Shown: piece by piece, positions 46,249 to 54,281 of the stretch
Position numbering within the stretch: the stretch's first letter is position 1
How the letters are laid out: every line of letters starts with the position of its first letter
Source of the DNA: Granulicella tundricola MP5ACTX9
Lineage (GTDB): Bacteria > Acidobacteriota > Terriglobia > Terriglobales > Acidobacteriaceae
Assembly: GCF_000178975.2 (NCBI RefSeq)
Contig: NC_015064.1
Location: 248,001-312,000 of the forward strand
Reading direction: 5' to 3'
DNA length: 64,000 nt
The notes under the pieces: generated by a model
The model's input: the letters and a program-made list of their open reading frames with translations, nothing else
What the model was told of the DNA's origin: nothing
Database searches by the model: none
Made by a program: the position numbers and the translations under genes

Positions 46249-46375
46249 ACGTCATTCTGAGCGCAGCGAAGAACCCCTGTATTTGCACTTGCTGTTGTTT
46301 CTGCCGTTGCCGTTCGGATTAGAGTGGGGCTTTAGCCCCACGATTACGGCTTCAACAAATTAGGGCTTTAGCCCC
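46249..46375. repeat. Composite intergenic repeat: REP-like element plus GGGGCTTTAGCCCC hairpins
   Basis: A REP-like unit (CGTCATTCTGAGCGCAGCG, 46250-46268) is followed by a degenerate run of GTTGCCGTT-like words. After it come the hairpins GTGGGGC-TTTA-GCCCCAC (46324-46341) and GGGC-TTTA-GCCC (46363-46374). Related REP units lie at 52290 and 58461 in the opposite orientation. It fills most of the gap after pheS. Confidence 0.7.
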
Positions 46376-46406
46376 GGGCCGTGCCCGTCCATCCTGGAGC
46401 CCAGAC

Positions 46407-46736
46407 ATGACCCCATCCGCAGAAGCCCACAATGAAACCCTCCGCGGCTATACCGATCTGACTCTCTTCAACCTGGAATCGGACTCGGCCCGCATCGGCT
46501 TTGACCTGACCATGACTCTCGCCAACTCCAAGGGCGGCCATCTGACTCTGCATTGCTCTGACGTTCAGAACCTTGAACTCAACCCCAACGGCGAAGACTT
46601 CAAACGGTTCCTCGGCCTTCACATCGAAGATCTTCGCGAAGACGGCCTGGAGCGCATCCGCTACAGCCTGGAAGACCTGGAAAACGAGGCGATCTTCCTC
46701 CACTGCGCCAACATTCAACTGGAGCGGCCCGTCTGA
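46407..46736 (+). CDS. Small soluble protein of unknown function
   Basis: 109 residues, acidic, with no signal peptide or membrane segment. It reads as alternating beta strands and a helix: GYTDLTLFNLESDSARIGFD, GGHLTLHCSDVQNLELNP and LERIRYSLEDLENEAIFL. No family recognised. The next gene begins one base after its stop, so the two are probably translated from one mRNA. Coding codon use and the tight spacing support a real gene. Confidence 0.7.
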   Translation: MTPSAEAHNETLRGYTDLTLFNLESDSARIGFDLTMTLANSKGGHLTLHCSDVQNLELNPNGEDFKRFLGLHIEDLREDGLERIRYSLEDLENEAIFLHCANIQLERPV

Positions 46737-46737
46737 C

Positions 46738-47268
46738 ATGGATCTCTCTGAGCTCTTGCCCGTAGTCGCCGCGCTGATCGTCGCTATGCTCGGGATGATT
46801 GCGTTCCGTAGTTCAAGCCGAATCGCCTCCAAAGCAGTCCGTCTTGCCATGCGTATTCTCGCAGGCTCTTTGGCAGCCATTCCACTGCTGATTGCGACGG
46901 CCCTCATCTTCTTCGCGCTCAACTACACCCGCCATCTGCCCCAACAGATCTCGCCGGACGGCCGGTTGATTGCCATCACGACCTACACGGTGAACAACGG
47001 CACCGGCGTCGATCAGGCTGAGATCTCCATCCGCCACCCGTGGAACCCATACGCCCATCGGGTCTACGCTGGGCCAGCAGAGTATAAGCCCAACGCCAAA
47101 ACTCCCGATCCAGAGGCCCAGTGGCTCGATTCCACCCACCTTCGGGTTCGCTTCAACACCTACGCTTCGACCGCCAACTCACCCGGCCTCACCCCGCAGG
47201 GCTGTGCCACCCAGGCGGAGGGCGTAACCGTGGTCTGTGAAGAGACCCGTGTCCACGCCGCCCAATAG
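46738..47268 (+). CDS. Membrane-anchored protein of unknown function
   Basis: 176 residues from ATG 46738. Two hydrophobic helices (LLPVVAALIVAMLGMIAF and ILAGSLAAIPLLIATALIFF) are followed by a periplasmic-type domain of about 100 residues with ISPDGRLIAITTYTVNNGTG and WLDSTHLRVRFNTYAS, and two cysteines near the C-terminus that could pair. No family recognised. It starts one base after the upstream gene's stop. It is convergent with the YgiC-like gene, seven bases away. Confidence 0.75.
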   Translation: MDLSELLPVVAALIVAMLGMIAFRSSSRIASKAVRLAMRILAGSLAAIPLLIATALIFFALNYTRHLPQQISPDGRLIAITTYTVNNGTGVDQAEISIRHPWNPYAHRVYAGPAEYKPNAKTPDPEAQWLDSTHLRVRFNTYASTANSPGLTPQGCATQAEGVTVVCEETRVHAAQ

Positions 47269-47275
47269 GGTCGCT

Positions 47276-48538
47276 TTAGACGAAGAAATGCGGGATAAAC
47301 GAACTCAAGTTATCCGTGATCGGCCCTCCGCTCTCGCGTATACCAAGCCCGGAGCAATCCTGATCGATCATCCATAGACCCAGCACAGGATAGCGGGGAG
47401 CCCCGCCGCGGCCAGGGAAGATAGCGTCCGGTGCGATCGCCTGGCGGATGAAAGGTCCATCGCCGTAAGGCCCTGATGTCTCGACAAGCTGGGCGTTCGG
47501 CCTGACGATCTGGATGTTTGCACCTTCGCGGGAGTGCAGCGGCTTGCGGACGTAGCTGGTCATATCGCTACCGGTGCGCGGCGCACCGACAGTAGTCCAT
47601 GCTGACGCGCTCGCCTCGAAGTGAGCCTCCAGCAGCAAGGGGTGGTTGGGATAGAGCTCCCATAAAATCGGCAGAATTCCTTTGTTAGAGAGCAGCATCT
47701 TCCAGATCGGCTCGATCCAAGTCACCTGGTGATAGGTCGAAAGCGCCGCCGGCCCGAACTCCTCAACCACCATTGATTCCCACGGATAAAGCTTGAAAAG
47801 AGAGGAGATCTGGTTCTCCGCCGGGTCGGTATCCACGAACGCCAAGCGTTCCTGGTTCCAGCCGATGTCCTGCAAAGCAATGGCGCGAGTATCCAGGCCA
47901 GCCTGGTTCGCCGTGTCCTGCAGATAGGTCACGGTCAGGTAATCTTCGGCGTAATCGAGCGCGGTTGCGGGGTCGGGTGCGTCCGCCTGGAGGCCGGCAA
48001 AGTACACGGGCTCAGTCAGGTAGTCCTTTACGTCCTTCCACTTGGCGATGATGCGGTCGTGGATGGAGTTGAACTGATCTGGTTTGGCGAAAACCGGCAG
48101 GTTCCCGGTCATGTCTTCGAGCCAAGACCACTGGATGACGGCAGCTTCGACCAGCGAAGTAGGGGTATCGGCGTTGTATTCCAGCAGCTTGGGCGGCTGG
48201 CCGGACTGCGCACCGGCCCAGGAGATATCGAAGCGTCCATAAAGCGCGGGAGGCTCTTGGTTCCACGCCCATTCAATCAGCGGGATAGCTGCGGGAGGGA
48301 TCGCCAGCTCGTTGTACCGTTGCTTATCGATGACATGCTGTGCGGCGGCCAGGCACATCGTCTGCAGTTCGTTGCCGGCGGCCTCAAGCGTGTCAATCTC
48401 GGCGGCGGTGAACTCGTAGGCTGCGGACTCCTCCCAGTAGGGCTGGGGGGCCATAGCGGCGGGGGAATGAAAGGTAAGACCTGCGGATTCAACCTTTTGC
48501 TGCCAGTCAGGGCGAGGGGTGAGCTGGATACGCTTCAT
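47276..48538 (-). CDS. Glutathionylspermidine-synthase-like ATP-grasp ligase (YgiC/YjfC family)
   Basis: 420 residues from ATG 48538. It shows the Gsp-synthase C-terminal fold: FDISWAGAQSGQPPKLLEYN with NADTPTSLVEAAVIQWSW, YLTVTYLQDTANQAGLD, DIGWNQERLAFVD, LFKLYPWESMVVEEFG, WEPIWK-type ILPILWELYPNHPLLLEAHF, and YVRKPLHSREGANIQI. E. coli YgiC and YjfC are family members without proven Gsp synthesis, and their substrate is uncertain, so peptide-spermidine ligation is not assumed. It is the last gene of a three-gene operon, four bases after the YgiB-like gene. Confidence 0.88.
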   Translation of the reverse strand: MKRIQLTPRPDWQQKVESAGLTFHSPAAMAPQPYWEESAAYEFTAAEIDTLEAAGNELQTMCLAAAQHVIDKQRYNELAIPPAAIPLIEWAWNQEPPALYGRFDISWAGAQSGQPPKLLEYNADTPTSLVEAAVIQWSWLEDMTGNLPVFAKPDQFNSIHDRIIAKWKDVKDYLTEPVYFAGLQADAPDPATALDYAEDYLTVTYLQDTANQAGLDTRAIALQDIGWNQERLAFVDTDPAENQISSLFKLYPWESMVVEEFGPAALSTYHQVTWIEPIWKMLLSNKGILPILWELYPNHPLLLEAHFEASASAWTTVGAPRTGSDMTSYVRKPLHSREGANIQIVRPNAQLVETSGPYGDGPFIRQAIAPDAIFPGRGGAPRYPVLGLWMIDQDCSGLGIRESGGPITDNLSSFIPHFFV

Positions 48539-48542
48539 GCAC

Positions 48543-48902
48543 CTATTCTCCGCTACCGCCGTGGCCACCGGAGAAGCTTGAGCCGAATCCTCCGCGGATG
48601 GTACCTGTGGAGTTAGCGTACGAATGGCCTGAAAGGGTGCTGTAACCGCCTCCAAACGCGCCACTTCCGAGGCTGTATCCCCCTCCGCCGCCGTAGTAGT
48701 AGCGATACATCGGAATGTAGCCCATACCGGGGTGATACACGGCGGACGGCGTGCCGGACGTAGGGTTGCTGCATAGATTGTCAGCGACAACCCTATTGTT
48801 TTCATCGACGCAGCGCTGCATCTCCGGCTTGCGGCAGGCGGTCAGCAGGGTAAGGGCAGCGGAGGCAAGGAGAGGGGCGGCGACCTGAACGGAACGTCTC
48901 AT
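48543..48902 (-). CDS. YgiB/DUF1190-like lipoprotein
   Basis: 119 residues. A lipoprotein signal peptide (ASAALTLLTACRKPE) gives a Cys-anchored protein. The mature part has CVDENNRVVADNLC, a Tyr/Gly-rich centre and a C-terminal GTIRGGFGSSFSGG. E. coli YgiB ends in a similar RGGFG block and is also encoded just before ygiC, so homology is likely on both sequence and context, although length differs. It overlaps the upstream glycosyltransferase stop by ATGA (48899-48902). Confidence 0.72.
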   Translation of the reverse strand: MRRSVQVAAPLLASAALTLLTACRKPEMQRCVDENNRVVADNLCSNPTSGTPSAVYHPGMGYIPMYRYYYGGGGGYSLGSGAFGGGYSTLSGHSYANSTGTIRGGFGSSFSGGHGGSGE

Positions 48903-50038
48903 TTTGTTGGGATTAGCGTATCAGCATAGGCCGCATAAACGCGGTCGAAGACAGCATCCCAACTGCAACTTAGGGCGTACTCATGAGCGTTCCGGCCCAT
49001 CTCCGCCATGCGGTTGGGGTCACGCAGGAGCTCAAGGATGGTGGCAGCAAAGTCCTCGTCAGCCGCTATCATGCCTGTTATGTTGGGCTTGACGATATAT
49101 TTCGGGCCGCCGTCGGGGGTTACGATGGCCGGTACGCCGCTGGCAAGCGCTTCCAAAACCACGTTCCCGAAGGTATCGGTGTGCGAGGGGAAGATGAAGA
49201 GGTCCATATTTGCGTAGGCCTCGGCGAGCGCTTCTCCGCGTAAAACCCCTGCAAAATAAACACTTTGGAGGTCTTTGCGAAGGCCGGATTCGAGGTCGCC
49301 CTGGCCTATGATGAGGAATTTTGTTTCTATTCCGGCGGCATTTAATTCATGCTGGATACGTGGTAAGAGTGCTACGTTCTTCTCAATGGAAAGACGGCCT
49401 ACATAGCCTAGAATCAATGGTTTAGCATCTTTGCGTTTGCGTTTTGCGGGAGAGAAAATCTGGGTTTCCACGCCACGTTCCATCAGGTGGCATAGCTTAT
49501 GTGCTTTGCTTTCAAGCATTTGGCAGAGGTCGCGGTTGGGGGCGAAGAGGAGCTGGGCGCGGCGGTAGAACCAGCCCATAATGCCAAGTGTTTTATTTTC
49601 AACCACTTGCGAGGTTTTAGGGCTTAGGTGCGGGAGGCGGCGTGCAGCGTACTCATGGACGTTGGTGTGCCAGCTTGCGGCTAATGGAAGGTTCAACTTC
49701 CAGGCGAAGTAAGCGGCGAAGATGCCTAGTTCCGAGGGGCCGGTGAGGTGGATTATGTCCGGTTTGAAGGCGTGGAGGAGATCCGCGATGGCCTTTTCGT
49801 GACGCCAGAAGAGGGGGTCGAAGGAGAGATCTTTCTCTACTCCGACGGCGGCGCGGGAGCGCGGGAGCTCCAGGGTTTGGACGGAACCGTTGATTCCAGA
49901 TGGTTTATTGCCTGCGCGGACGCAGAGGAAGGGCAGGTTGTGGCGGCGGGCGTAGGCCTCGAAGTTGCGCGAGGTGTGGGCGACTCCGTTGACCTCATGG
50001 AAGGAGTCGGGGAAGTAAGCTACGCGGGGAGGGCGCAT
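48899..50038 (-). CDS. GT4-family glycosyltransferase
   Basis: 379 residues from ATG 50038; the frame extends upstream, but MRPPRVAYFPDSFHEVNGVAH is the normal start of a GT-B enzyme. The acceptor domain contains HLTGPSELGIFAAYFAWKLN and SWHTNVHEYAARRLP. The donor domain contains LGYVGRLSIEKNVALLPRI and the E-x7-E region FPSHTDTFGNVVLEALASGVP. It resembles bacterial mannosyl- or glucosyl-glycolipid transferases; the sugar is not determined. It is the first gene of the operon with the YgiB-like and YgiC-like genes, linked by an ATGA overlap. Confidence 0.9.
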   Translation of the reverse strand: MRPPRVAYFPDSFHEVNGVAHTSRNFEAYARRHNLPFLCVRAGNKPSGINGSVQTLELPRSRAAVGVEKDLSFDPLFWRHEKAIADLLHAFKPDIIHLTGPSELGIFAAYFAWKLNLPLAASWHTNVHEYAARRLPHLSPKTSQVVENKTLGIMGWFYRRAQLLFAPNRDLCQMLESKAHKLCHLMERGVETQIFSPAKRKRKDAKPLILGYVGRLSIEKNVALLPRIQHELNAAGIETKFLIIGQGDLESGLRKDLQSVYFAGVLRGEALAEAYANMDLFIFPSHTDTFGNVVLEALASGVPAIVTPDGGPKYIVKPNITGMIAADEDFAATILELLRDPNRMAEMGRNAHEYALSCSWDAVFDRVYAAYADTLIPTK

Positions 50039-50249
50039 GGTCACCAGCTTACAGGGTGTTGTTTCCGGCTGGATTAACTCGCTTGGGTGACCAGAAAACG
50101 TGGCAAAAACGCACCACAAATCACCACGTACTCACCATAAACGCACCACGAATTTCCGCCTCATATTGTCTAGACGTTTTGGAGAGCCCTGCAGGTCCAC
50201 GTCACGAAATCGGGAGGTGGGGGTGCCCGACGTTTGATAGGTTTGAGGG

Positions 50250-52121
50250 ATGAAGATGAGCTGGATGGGTTTGGGGCTTGGGGTGATTTCCGGGGTTGCG
50301 GGGGGGCAGACTGTGGCGCATGAGAGCTTGCTGGGGCGGCCTGCGGGTCCTACGGGGTGTCATTGGACCGCGGGGCAGCAGGAGTGGCTTACGCCCTCTG
50401 AGAAGGGCTGCTATGCGACGACGCCGGACTACGACGAGACCATGGGCTACCTGCGTCGGGTGCAGGGGGCTGCACCGGGTCAGGTGAAGATCGAGGGGTT
50501 TGGGAAGACGGGTGAGGGCAGGGAACTGGATGTGGTGGTGGTGTCGAAGGATGGGTTGTTCGATCCGGCGGCGATCCATGCGGCGAAGAGGCCGATTGTG
50601 CTGGTGCAGAACTCGATCCATGCGGGGGAGATGGATGGGAAGGATAGCTGCCTGGCGTTGCTGCGGGATATGGTCATTTTAAAGACCAAGGCGAAGCTGC
50701 TGGAGCGGGCTGTGTTCGTGTTTATCCCGATGTATAACGCGGATGGGCATGAGCGGCGTGGGGCGTTCAACCGCATCAACCAGGATGGGCCGGCGCAGAT
50801 GGGTTGGCGTGGGAATGGGACGAACCTGAATCTGAACCGTGACTACCTGAAGGCGGATACGCCGGAGGCCAAGGCGTTTATGGGGATGTATCAGCGTTGG
50901 AATCCGGACTTCTTCGTCGACGACCATGTGACGGACGGGGCGGACTTTCAGTATGACGTGACGTTCTCGATCGACGATGGACCGAATGTGCCGAAGGCGA
51001 CGGCGGCGTGGGCGGATAAGGTTGGTCCGGAGATCGTGCGGTACATCGACGGGCATGGGCATGTGGGGCTGGATACGTACGTCGAACTGCTGGATGAGAA
51101 GGACCTGCGCAAGGGGATTGCGATCTATGACGATCCGCCGCGCTTCTCGACGGGCTACGTTACGCTGACGGGGCGTCCGGCGATGTTGATTGAGCTGCAT
51201 ATGCTGAAGGACTACAAGGTGCGCGTGGAGGGGAACTACGAGGCGCTGGTGGGGCTGCTGGAGATCGTCAACCGCGACGCGGACAAGCTGCTGGCGCTGA
51301 ACGCGGCGGCGGATGAGGAGAACACACGCTGGGCGGGGAAGGTTTATCCGCTGGCGATTGGCGCGTCAGGTAAGACGGAGCCGATTGCGTTCAAGGGGTA
51401 TGCGTACAAGACGGCGAAGAGCGAGGTCTCGGGTGGGGACTGGGTGCAGTACAGCCATGTGGAGGAGACGATGACGATCCCGCAGCAGGTGGGGTACAAG
51501 GTGGAGGCCTCGGCTGTGGCTCCGGTGGCTTATATCGTGCCGCGTCAGTGGGTGGATGTGATCGACCGGCTGGCGGCGCACGGGGTTGCGATGGAGCGGA
51601 CTACTGCGGCTTGGACGGCTGCGGTCGATACGTACAAGTGTTCCGGGATGCAGTGGCAGGAGCCTCCGTTTGAGGGGCGGCACCCTACGTTCAATGGCGA
51701 GGCTTCAAGGAACCCGGGTAAGTATGGGGAGTGCGTGACGGTGAAGGAGACGAGGACGTTTCCGGCGGGGTCTGCCGTGGTGAAGATCGATCAGAGGCTG
51801 GCTCCCGTGGCGATGTCGTGGCTGGAGCCTGCGGGGCCTGATTCTGCGCTGCAGTGGGGGTTGTTTGATTCAATCTTCGAGCAGAAGGAGTATGGGGAGG
51901 CTTATGTTGTGGAACGGCTGGCAAGGGAGATGATGGCTGCCGATCCGAAGCTGAAGGCGGAGTTTGAGGCTAAGGTTGCTGCCGATCCTGTGTTTGCCAA
52001 GAGTGCTGCTGCTCGGTTGGATTTCTTTTATCAGCGGAGTGAGTTTGGGAAGGCGAATGGGGTGGGAGCTTATCCGGTGGGGAGGCTGGATTCTTTGGCG
52101 GGGGTGCCGCTGGGGCGGTGA
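50250..52121 (+). CDS. Secreted M14-family zinc carboxypeptidase
   Basis: 623 residues with a short signal peptide (ISGVAGGQT). The M14 fold is visible: zinc ligands His and Glu in NSIHAGEMDGKDS, third ligand His in FFVDDHVTDGAD, substrate-binding NRDY in NLNLNRDYLKAD, and a likely catalytic Glu in MLIELHMLKDYKVRVEGNYEAL. A C-terminal beta-rich extension of about 250 residues follows the catalytic domain. It probably trims peptides outside the cytoplasm. Strongly biased to G-ending codons, unlike the C-ending genes at 27-46 kb. Confidence 0.88.
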   Translation: MKMSWMGLGLGVISGVAGGQTVAHESLLGRPAGPTGCHWTAGQQEWLTPSEKGCYATTPDYDETMGYLRRVQGAAPGQVKIEGFGKTGEGRELDVVVVSKDGLFDPAAIHAAKRPIVLVQNSIHAGEMDGKDSCLALLRDMVILKTKAKLLERAVFVFIPMYNADGHERRGAFNRINQDGPAQMGWRGNGTNLNLNRDYLKADTPEAKAFMGMYQRWNPDFFVDDHVTDGADFQYDVTFSIDDGPNVPKATAAWADKVGPEIVRYIDGHGHVGLDTYVELLDEKDLRKGIAIYDDPPRFSTGYVTLTGRPAMLIELHMLKDYKVRVEGNYEALVGLLEIVNRDADKLLALNAAADEENTRWAGKVYPLAIGASGKTEPIAFKGYAYKTAKSEVSGGDWVQYSHVEETMTIPQQVGYKVEASAVAPVAYIVPRQWVDVIDRLAAHGVAMERTTAAWTAAVDTYKCSGMQWQEPPFEGRHPTFNGEASRNPGKYGECVTVKETRTFPAGSAVVKIDQRLAPVAMSWLEPAGPDSALQWGLFDSIFEQKEYGEAYVVERLAREMMAADPKLKAEFEAKVAADPVFAKSAAARLDFFYQRSEFGKANGVGAYPVGRLDSLAGVPLGR

Positions 52122-52148
52122 CCCTGGGTTCGGTGGCGGTCCTCGGCG

Positions 52149-52323
52149 AAAAGATTAAGGGGATAAAAATTGATAAAAGCGATCAAGGTGGATTTTGACG
52201 TGGCGCTCTCTGATGCTTGTGTTTTCTCGTACGCCTGCAGAACGAATAAGGTGGGTTTATGAGCGAGGATCAAGCAACGGCAACGGCAGGTTCCTCCGCT
52301 TCGCTGCGGAATGACAAGCAAAG
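52149..52323. repeat. Composite intergenic repeat after the M14 peptidase gene
   Basis: It contains a diverged A unit (AAGGGGATAAAAATTGATAA, from 52157), a GCAACGGCAACGGC run (52274-52287) and a REP-like unit (CCGCTTCGCTGCGGAATGAC, 52296-52315). The same parts occur at 54961 (A unit) and 58353-58489 (all parts). Confidence 0.65.
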
Positions 52324-52366
52324 AAAGGAGTTAGAGACCGTCTTTCGCTAACTACGACTCAGTTAC

Positions 52367-53092
52367 TCAGGCTAGCCAGGCTTCTGGGGTGGTGTAGGTG
52401 GCACCCTGGTGGCGGTTGAGGAGTTGGGTTACGGCTTCTACGGTGGGGAGGCGGGGTTGGGCGTGGCCTCCGTCGTGGAGGACGATGTTGGAGGCGTGGC
52501 CCTGGGTGCGGTTGCGGAGGATGCCCTTTTCCATGCGGGCCAGCAGGACCTCTGGGGTGGTGGGGAGCCAGTCCTTGACGATGATGTTCCAGTTGACGGT
52601 GTCGAGATTGTGCTCTCGTGCGATGCGGAGGACGGCGGGGCGGCGTGCGCCGTGCGGGGGACGGAAGAGACGGACGCGGCGGCCGAGGGTGTCTTCGAGG
52701 GCTCGGTTGCAATCTGAGATTTCGGTGCGGATGCGGGATTCGGGGAGGAGGTGCAGCCAGGGGTGGTTCATGGTGTGGTTGCCGATGATGTGGCCGGCGG
52801 CGGCGATGGCGCGGGTGAGGGCCGGCTCGCGCAGGACGTGGGCGCCGATGAGGAAGAAGGTGGCTCGGATGTTGTGGGCGGCGAGGGCTTCGAGGAGCTG
52901 GGGAGTGGCGGCGGGGTTTGGGCCGTCGTCGAAGGTGAGAGCGATCTGCTGGGGCTGGGGCGGGGCGATGAGGACGGGGCCGCAGAGCTGGGACTGCGGG
53001 TAGAGCATGGCATAGGCTGCCGCGCCGATGGCCAGGCCGGAGGCGGAGAGAATGGCGGCAGAGAGTTGGAGCAGGGAATCAGAGCTGGGCAT
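52367..53092 (-). CDS. Polysaccharide deacetylase (CE4, NodB homology)
   Basis: 241 residues. An N-terminal hydrophobic anchor or signal (ILSASGLAIGAAAYAMLY) is followed by a complete NodB domain. Motif 1 is IALTFDDGPNPAATPQ, motif 2 is IIGNHTMNHPW (H-x3-H zinc ligands), motif 3 is LFRPPHGARRPAVL, motif 4 is LDTVNWNIIVKDW, and motif 5 is NIVLHDGGHAQPR. All metal and catalytic residues are present, so activity is expected on an N-acetylated polymer such as peptidoglycan or a capsule sugar. Its role next to the M14 peptidase is unknown; the two are convergent. Confidence 0.93.
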   Translation of the reverse strand: MPSSDSLLQLSAAILSASGLAIGAAAYAMLYPQSQLCGPVLIAPPQPQQIALTFDDGPNPAATPQLLEALAAHNIRATFFLIGAHVLREPALTRAIAAAGHIIGNHTMNHPWLHLLPESRIRTEISDCNRALEDTLGRRVRLFRPPHGARRPAVLRIAREHNLDTVNWNIIVKDWLPTTPEVLLARMEKGILRNRTQGHASNIVLHDGGHAQPRLPTVEAVTQLLNRHQGATYTTPEAWLA

Positions 53093-53159
53093 GGCATCCG
53101 GGCATGGTTGATTTCAGCGTAAATGCTTTTTACGGGGCCCGTTGTGATGCATCCAAGTG

Positions 53160-53166
53160 AAGGAGG
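53160..53166 (+). promoter_or_regulatory. Shine-Dalgarno site deciding the start of the next gene
   Basis: AAGGAGG lies eight bases before ATG 53175. An in-frame GTG at 53157 would put this site inside the gene, so ATG 53175 is preferred. Confidence 0.8.
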
Positions 53167-53174
53167 ACATAGAG

Positions 53175-54005
53175 ATGACGGCTCGGATGGCGGAACGGAT
53201 TGTGGCGATGATGGGGTTGAGTTTGGCGATGGGGGTGGGAGGGGCTCAAGGTGTGCCGGCTGCTCAGACGCCGGGGGCACCGGTGCAGACGCCTACCGGT
53301 CCTTCCACGTCGATGACGCCGCCTGTGGTGTCCCCGAGCAATGGCCGGACGAACACGTTGACGCATGGGACGTCTCCGGTGGCGGGGGTTGCGGGGCCGG
53401 GTGGAGTTTCGGGGGCTCCGGTGCAGACGCCGGAGTTGGCGACGCCGGATGTGAAGGCGGACGGGGATAAGGGTTCGGTGGGGGAGATTCCGATCGATAC
53501 GCCGGGTGCGACGGACCCGAAAGACGTGAGCGCCGTGGGGAGTCCGGTACCGGCTCCGCCGAGAGCGGTGTGGATTCCGCAGGGCGCGGGGTTGAGCCTG
53601 CGGCTGAACCGGGCAGTGAGCTCCGACAGCGATAAGAATGGGGCGATGGTGGATGGGGTGCTGCTAGCTCCGGTGAAGCTGTCTAATGGCACGATGCTGG
53701 CAAAGGGGACGCCGGTGAGGGCGACGGTGCTCGCAGTGGCGGCGGCGGGGCAGATTGCGAGTGCGGGGGCGTTGTCTCTGCAGGTGGTGCGGGTGGGGAA
53801 TGTGGCGGTGACGACGAACGTGGTGGAGTTCGACGGGCAGCGCGGGAAGACCGAGGTGGCGGATGCGAATCCGGAGAAGGGGACGGAGGCGATGGTGCAG
53901 GCGGGGGCTTCGCTGCAGTTCAAGGTGCTGGGGGCGGGGGATGCGTGGGATTCGGACAGGCGGACGGGGAATGGGAAGATTGCGGGGCGGGCCGGGAAGC
54001 TTTGA
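53175..54005 (+). CDS. Secreted Pro/Thr-rich protein with C-terminal beta domain, unknown function
   Basis: 276 residues. A signal peptide (ending GVGGAQG) is followed by a long low-complexity Pro/Thr/Gly region (about 25-130) with GAPVQTP repeated twice. Then comes a beta-rich domain: WIPQGAGLSLRLNRAVSSDSDKNG, GVLLAPVKLSNGTMLAKGTPV and AGALSLQVVRVGNVAVTTN. The latter resembles small acidobacterial periplasmic beta-barrel domains with the pattern L...V.SKxN..GD.v.. PV...G..l..G..v.. but no named family was recognised. It ends GNGKIAGRAGKL. Confidence 0.72.
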   Translation: MTARMAERIVAMMGLSLAMGVGGAQGVPAAQTPGAPVQTPTGPSTSMTPPVVSPSNGRTNTLTHGTSPVAGVAGPGGVSGAPVQTPELATPDVKADGDKGSVGEIPIDTPGATDPKDVSAVGSPVPAPPRAVWIPQGAGLSLRLNRAVSSDSDKNGAMVDGVLLAPVKLSNGTMLAKGTPVRATVLAVAAAGQIASAGALSLQVVRVGNVAVTTNVVEFDGQRGKTEVADANPEKGTEAMVQAGASLQFKVLGAGDAWDSDRRTGNGKIAGRAGKL

Positions 54006-54091
54006 GGAGCGGGAATGATGGCGGGATTGGTGTAGGGTGGATGGCTGAAAATGCTTGACAGGGGTGGGTGGAGGGCATCAACTATTGGTAG

Positions 54092-54131
54092 ATACAAGAA
54101 GTCCTGACCTGGACTGACGCCAGATCAGGAC
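54092..54131 (-). terminator. Intrinsic terminator of the 37-residue microprotein transcript
   Basis: On the minus strand a long stem (GTCCTGA..CTGG with CCAG..TCAGGAC, 54101-54131) is followed by TTCTTGTAT. It begins 10 bases past the stop at 54141. Confidence 0.7.
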
Positions 54132-54140
54132 GGTTATGGT

Positions 54141-54254
54141 TTAGAAGTGCCTTAGCAAAAGCCACAGCAACCATGGTTTGACCAGTAGTACTAACGTTAG
54201 TTCTGATGGAATCTCTAACGTTAGCTTCTTCCATTTGACCCTTACAGGTCTCAT
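54141..54254 (-). CDS. 37-residue membrane microprotein
   Basis: The frame starts at ATG 54254 and reads MRPVRVKWKKLTLEIPSEL, then TLVLLVKPWLLWLLLRHF and stop. A strong GAGGAGG lies nine bases upstream, and an intrinsic terminator follows the stop, so the unit has all parts of a gene despite its length. The N-terminal third is basic, while the C-terminal half is a hydrophobic helix with three Trp residues, so inner-membrane insertion is likely. An overlapping frame (ATG 54260, 59 residues) has its ATG only two bases from the ribosome site and reads as a mixed, unconvincing protein. No family recognised. The leader upstream (54282-54328) is strongly folded. Confidence 0.55.
   Translation of the reverse strand: MRPVRVKWKKLTLEIPSELTLVLLVKPWLLWLLLRHF
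54191..54224. repeat. Two CTAACGTTAG palindromes, centres 24 bp apart
   Basis: CTAACGTTAG occurs at 54191-54200 and 54215-54224, inside the microprotein frame, where both copies encode Leu-Thr-Leu. The repeat may be coding, a binding site, or both. Confidence 0.6.
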
Positions 54255-54281
54255 GGGCCATCACCTCCTCTACAGAGAAAT

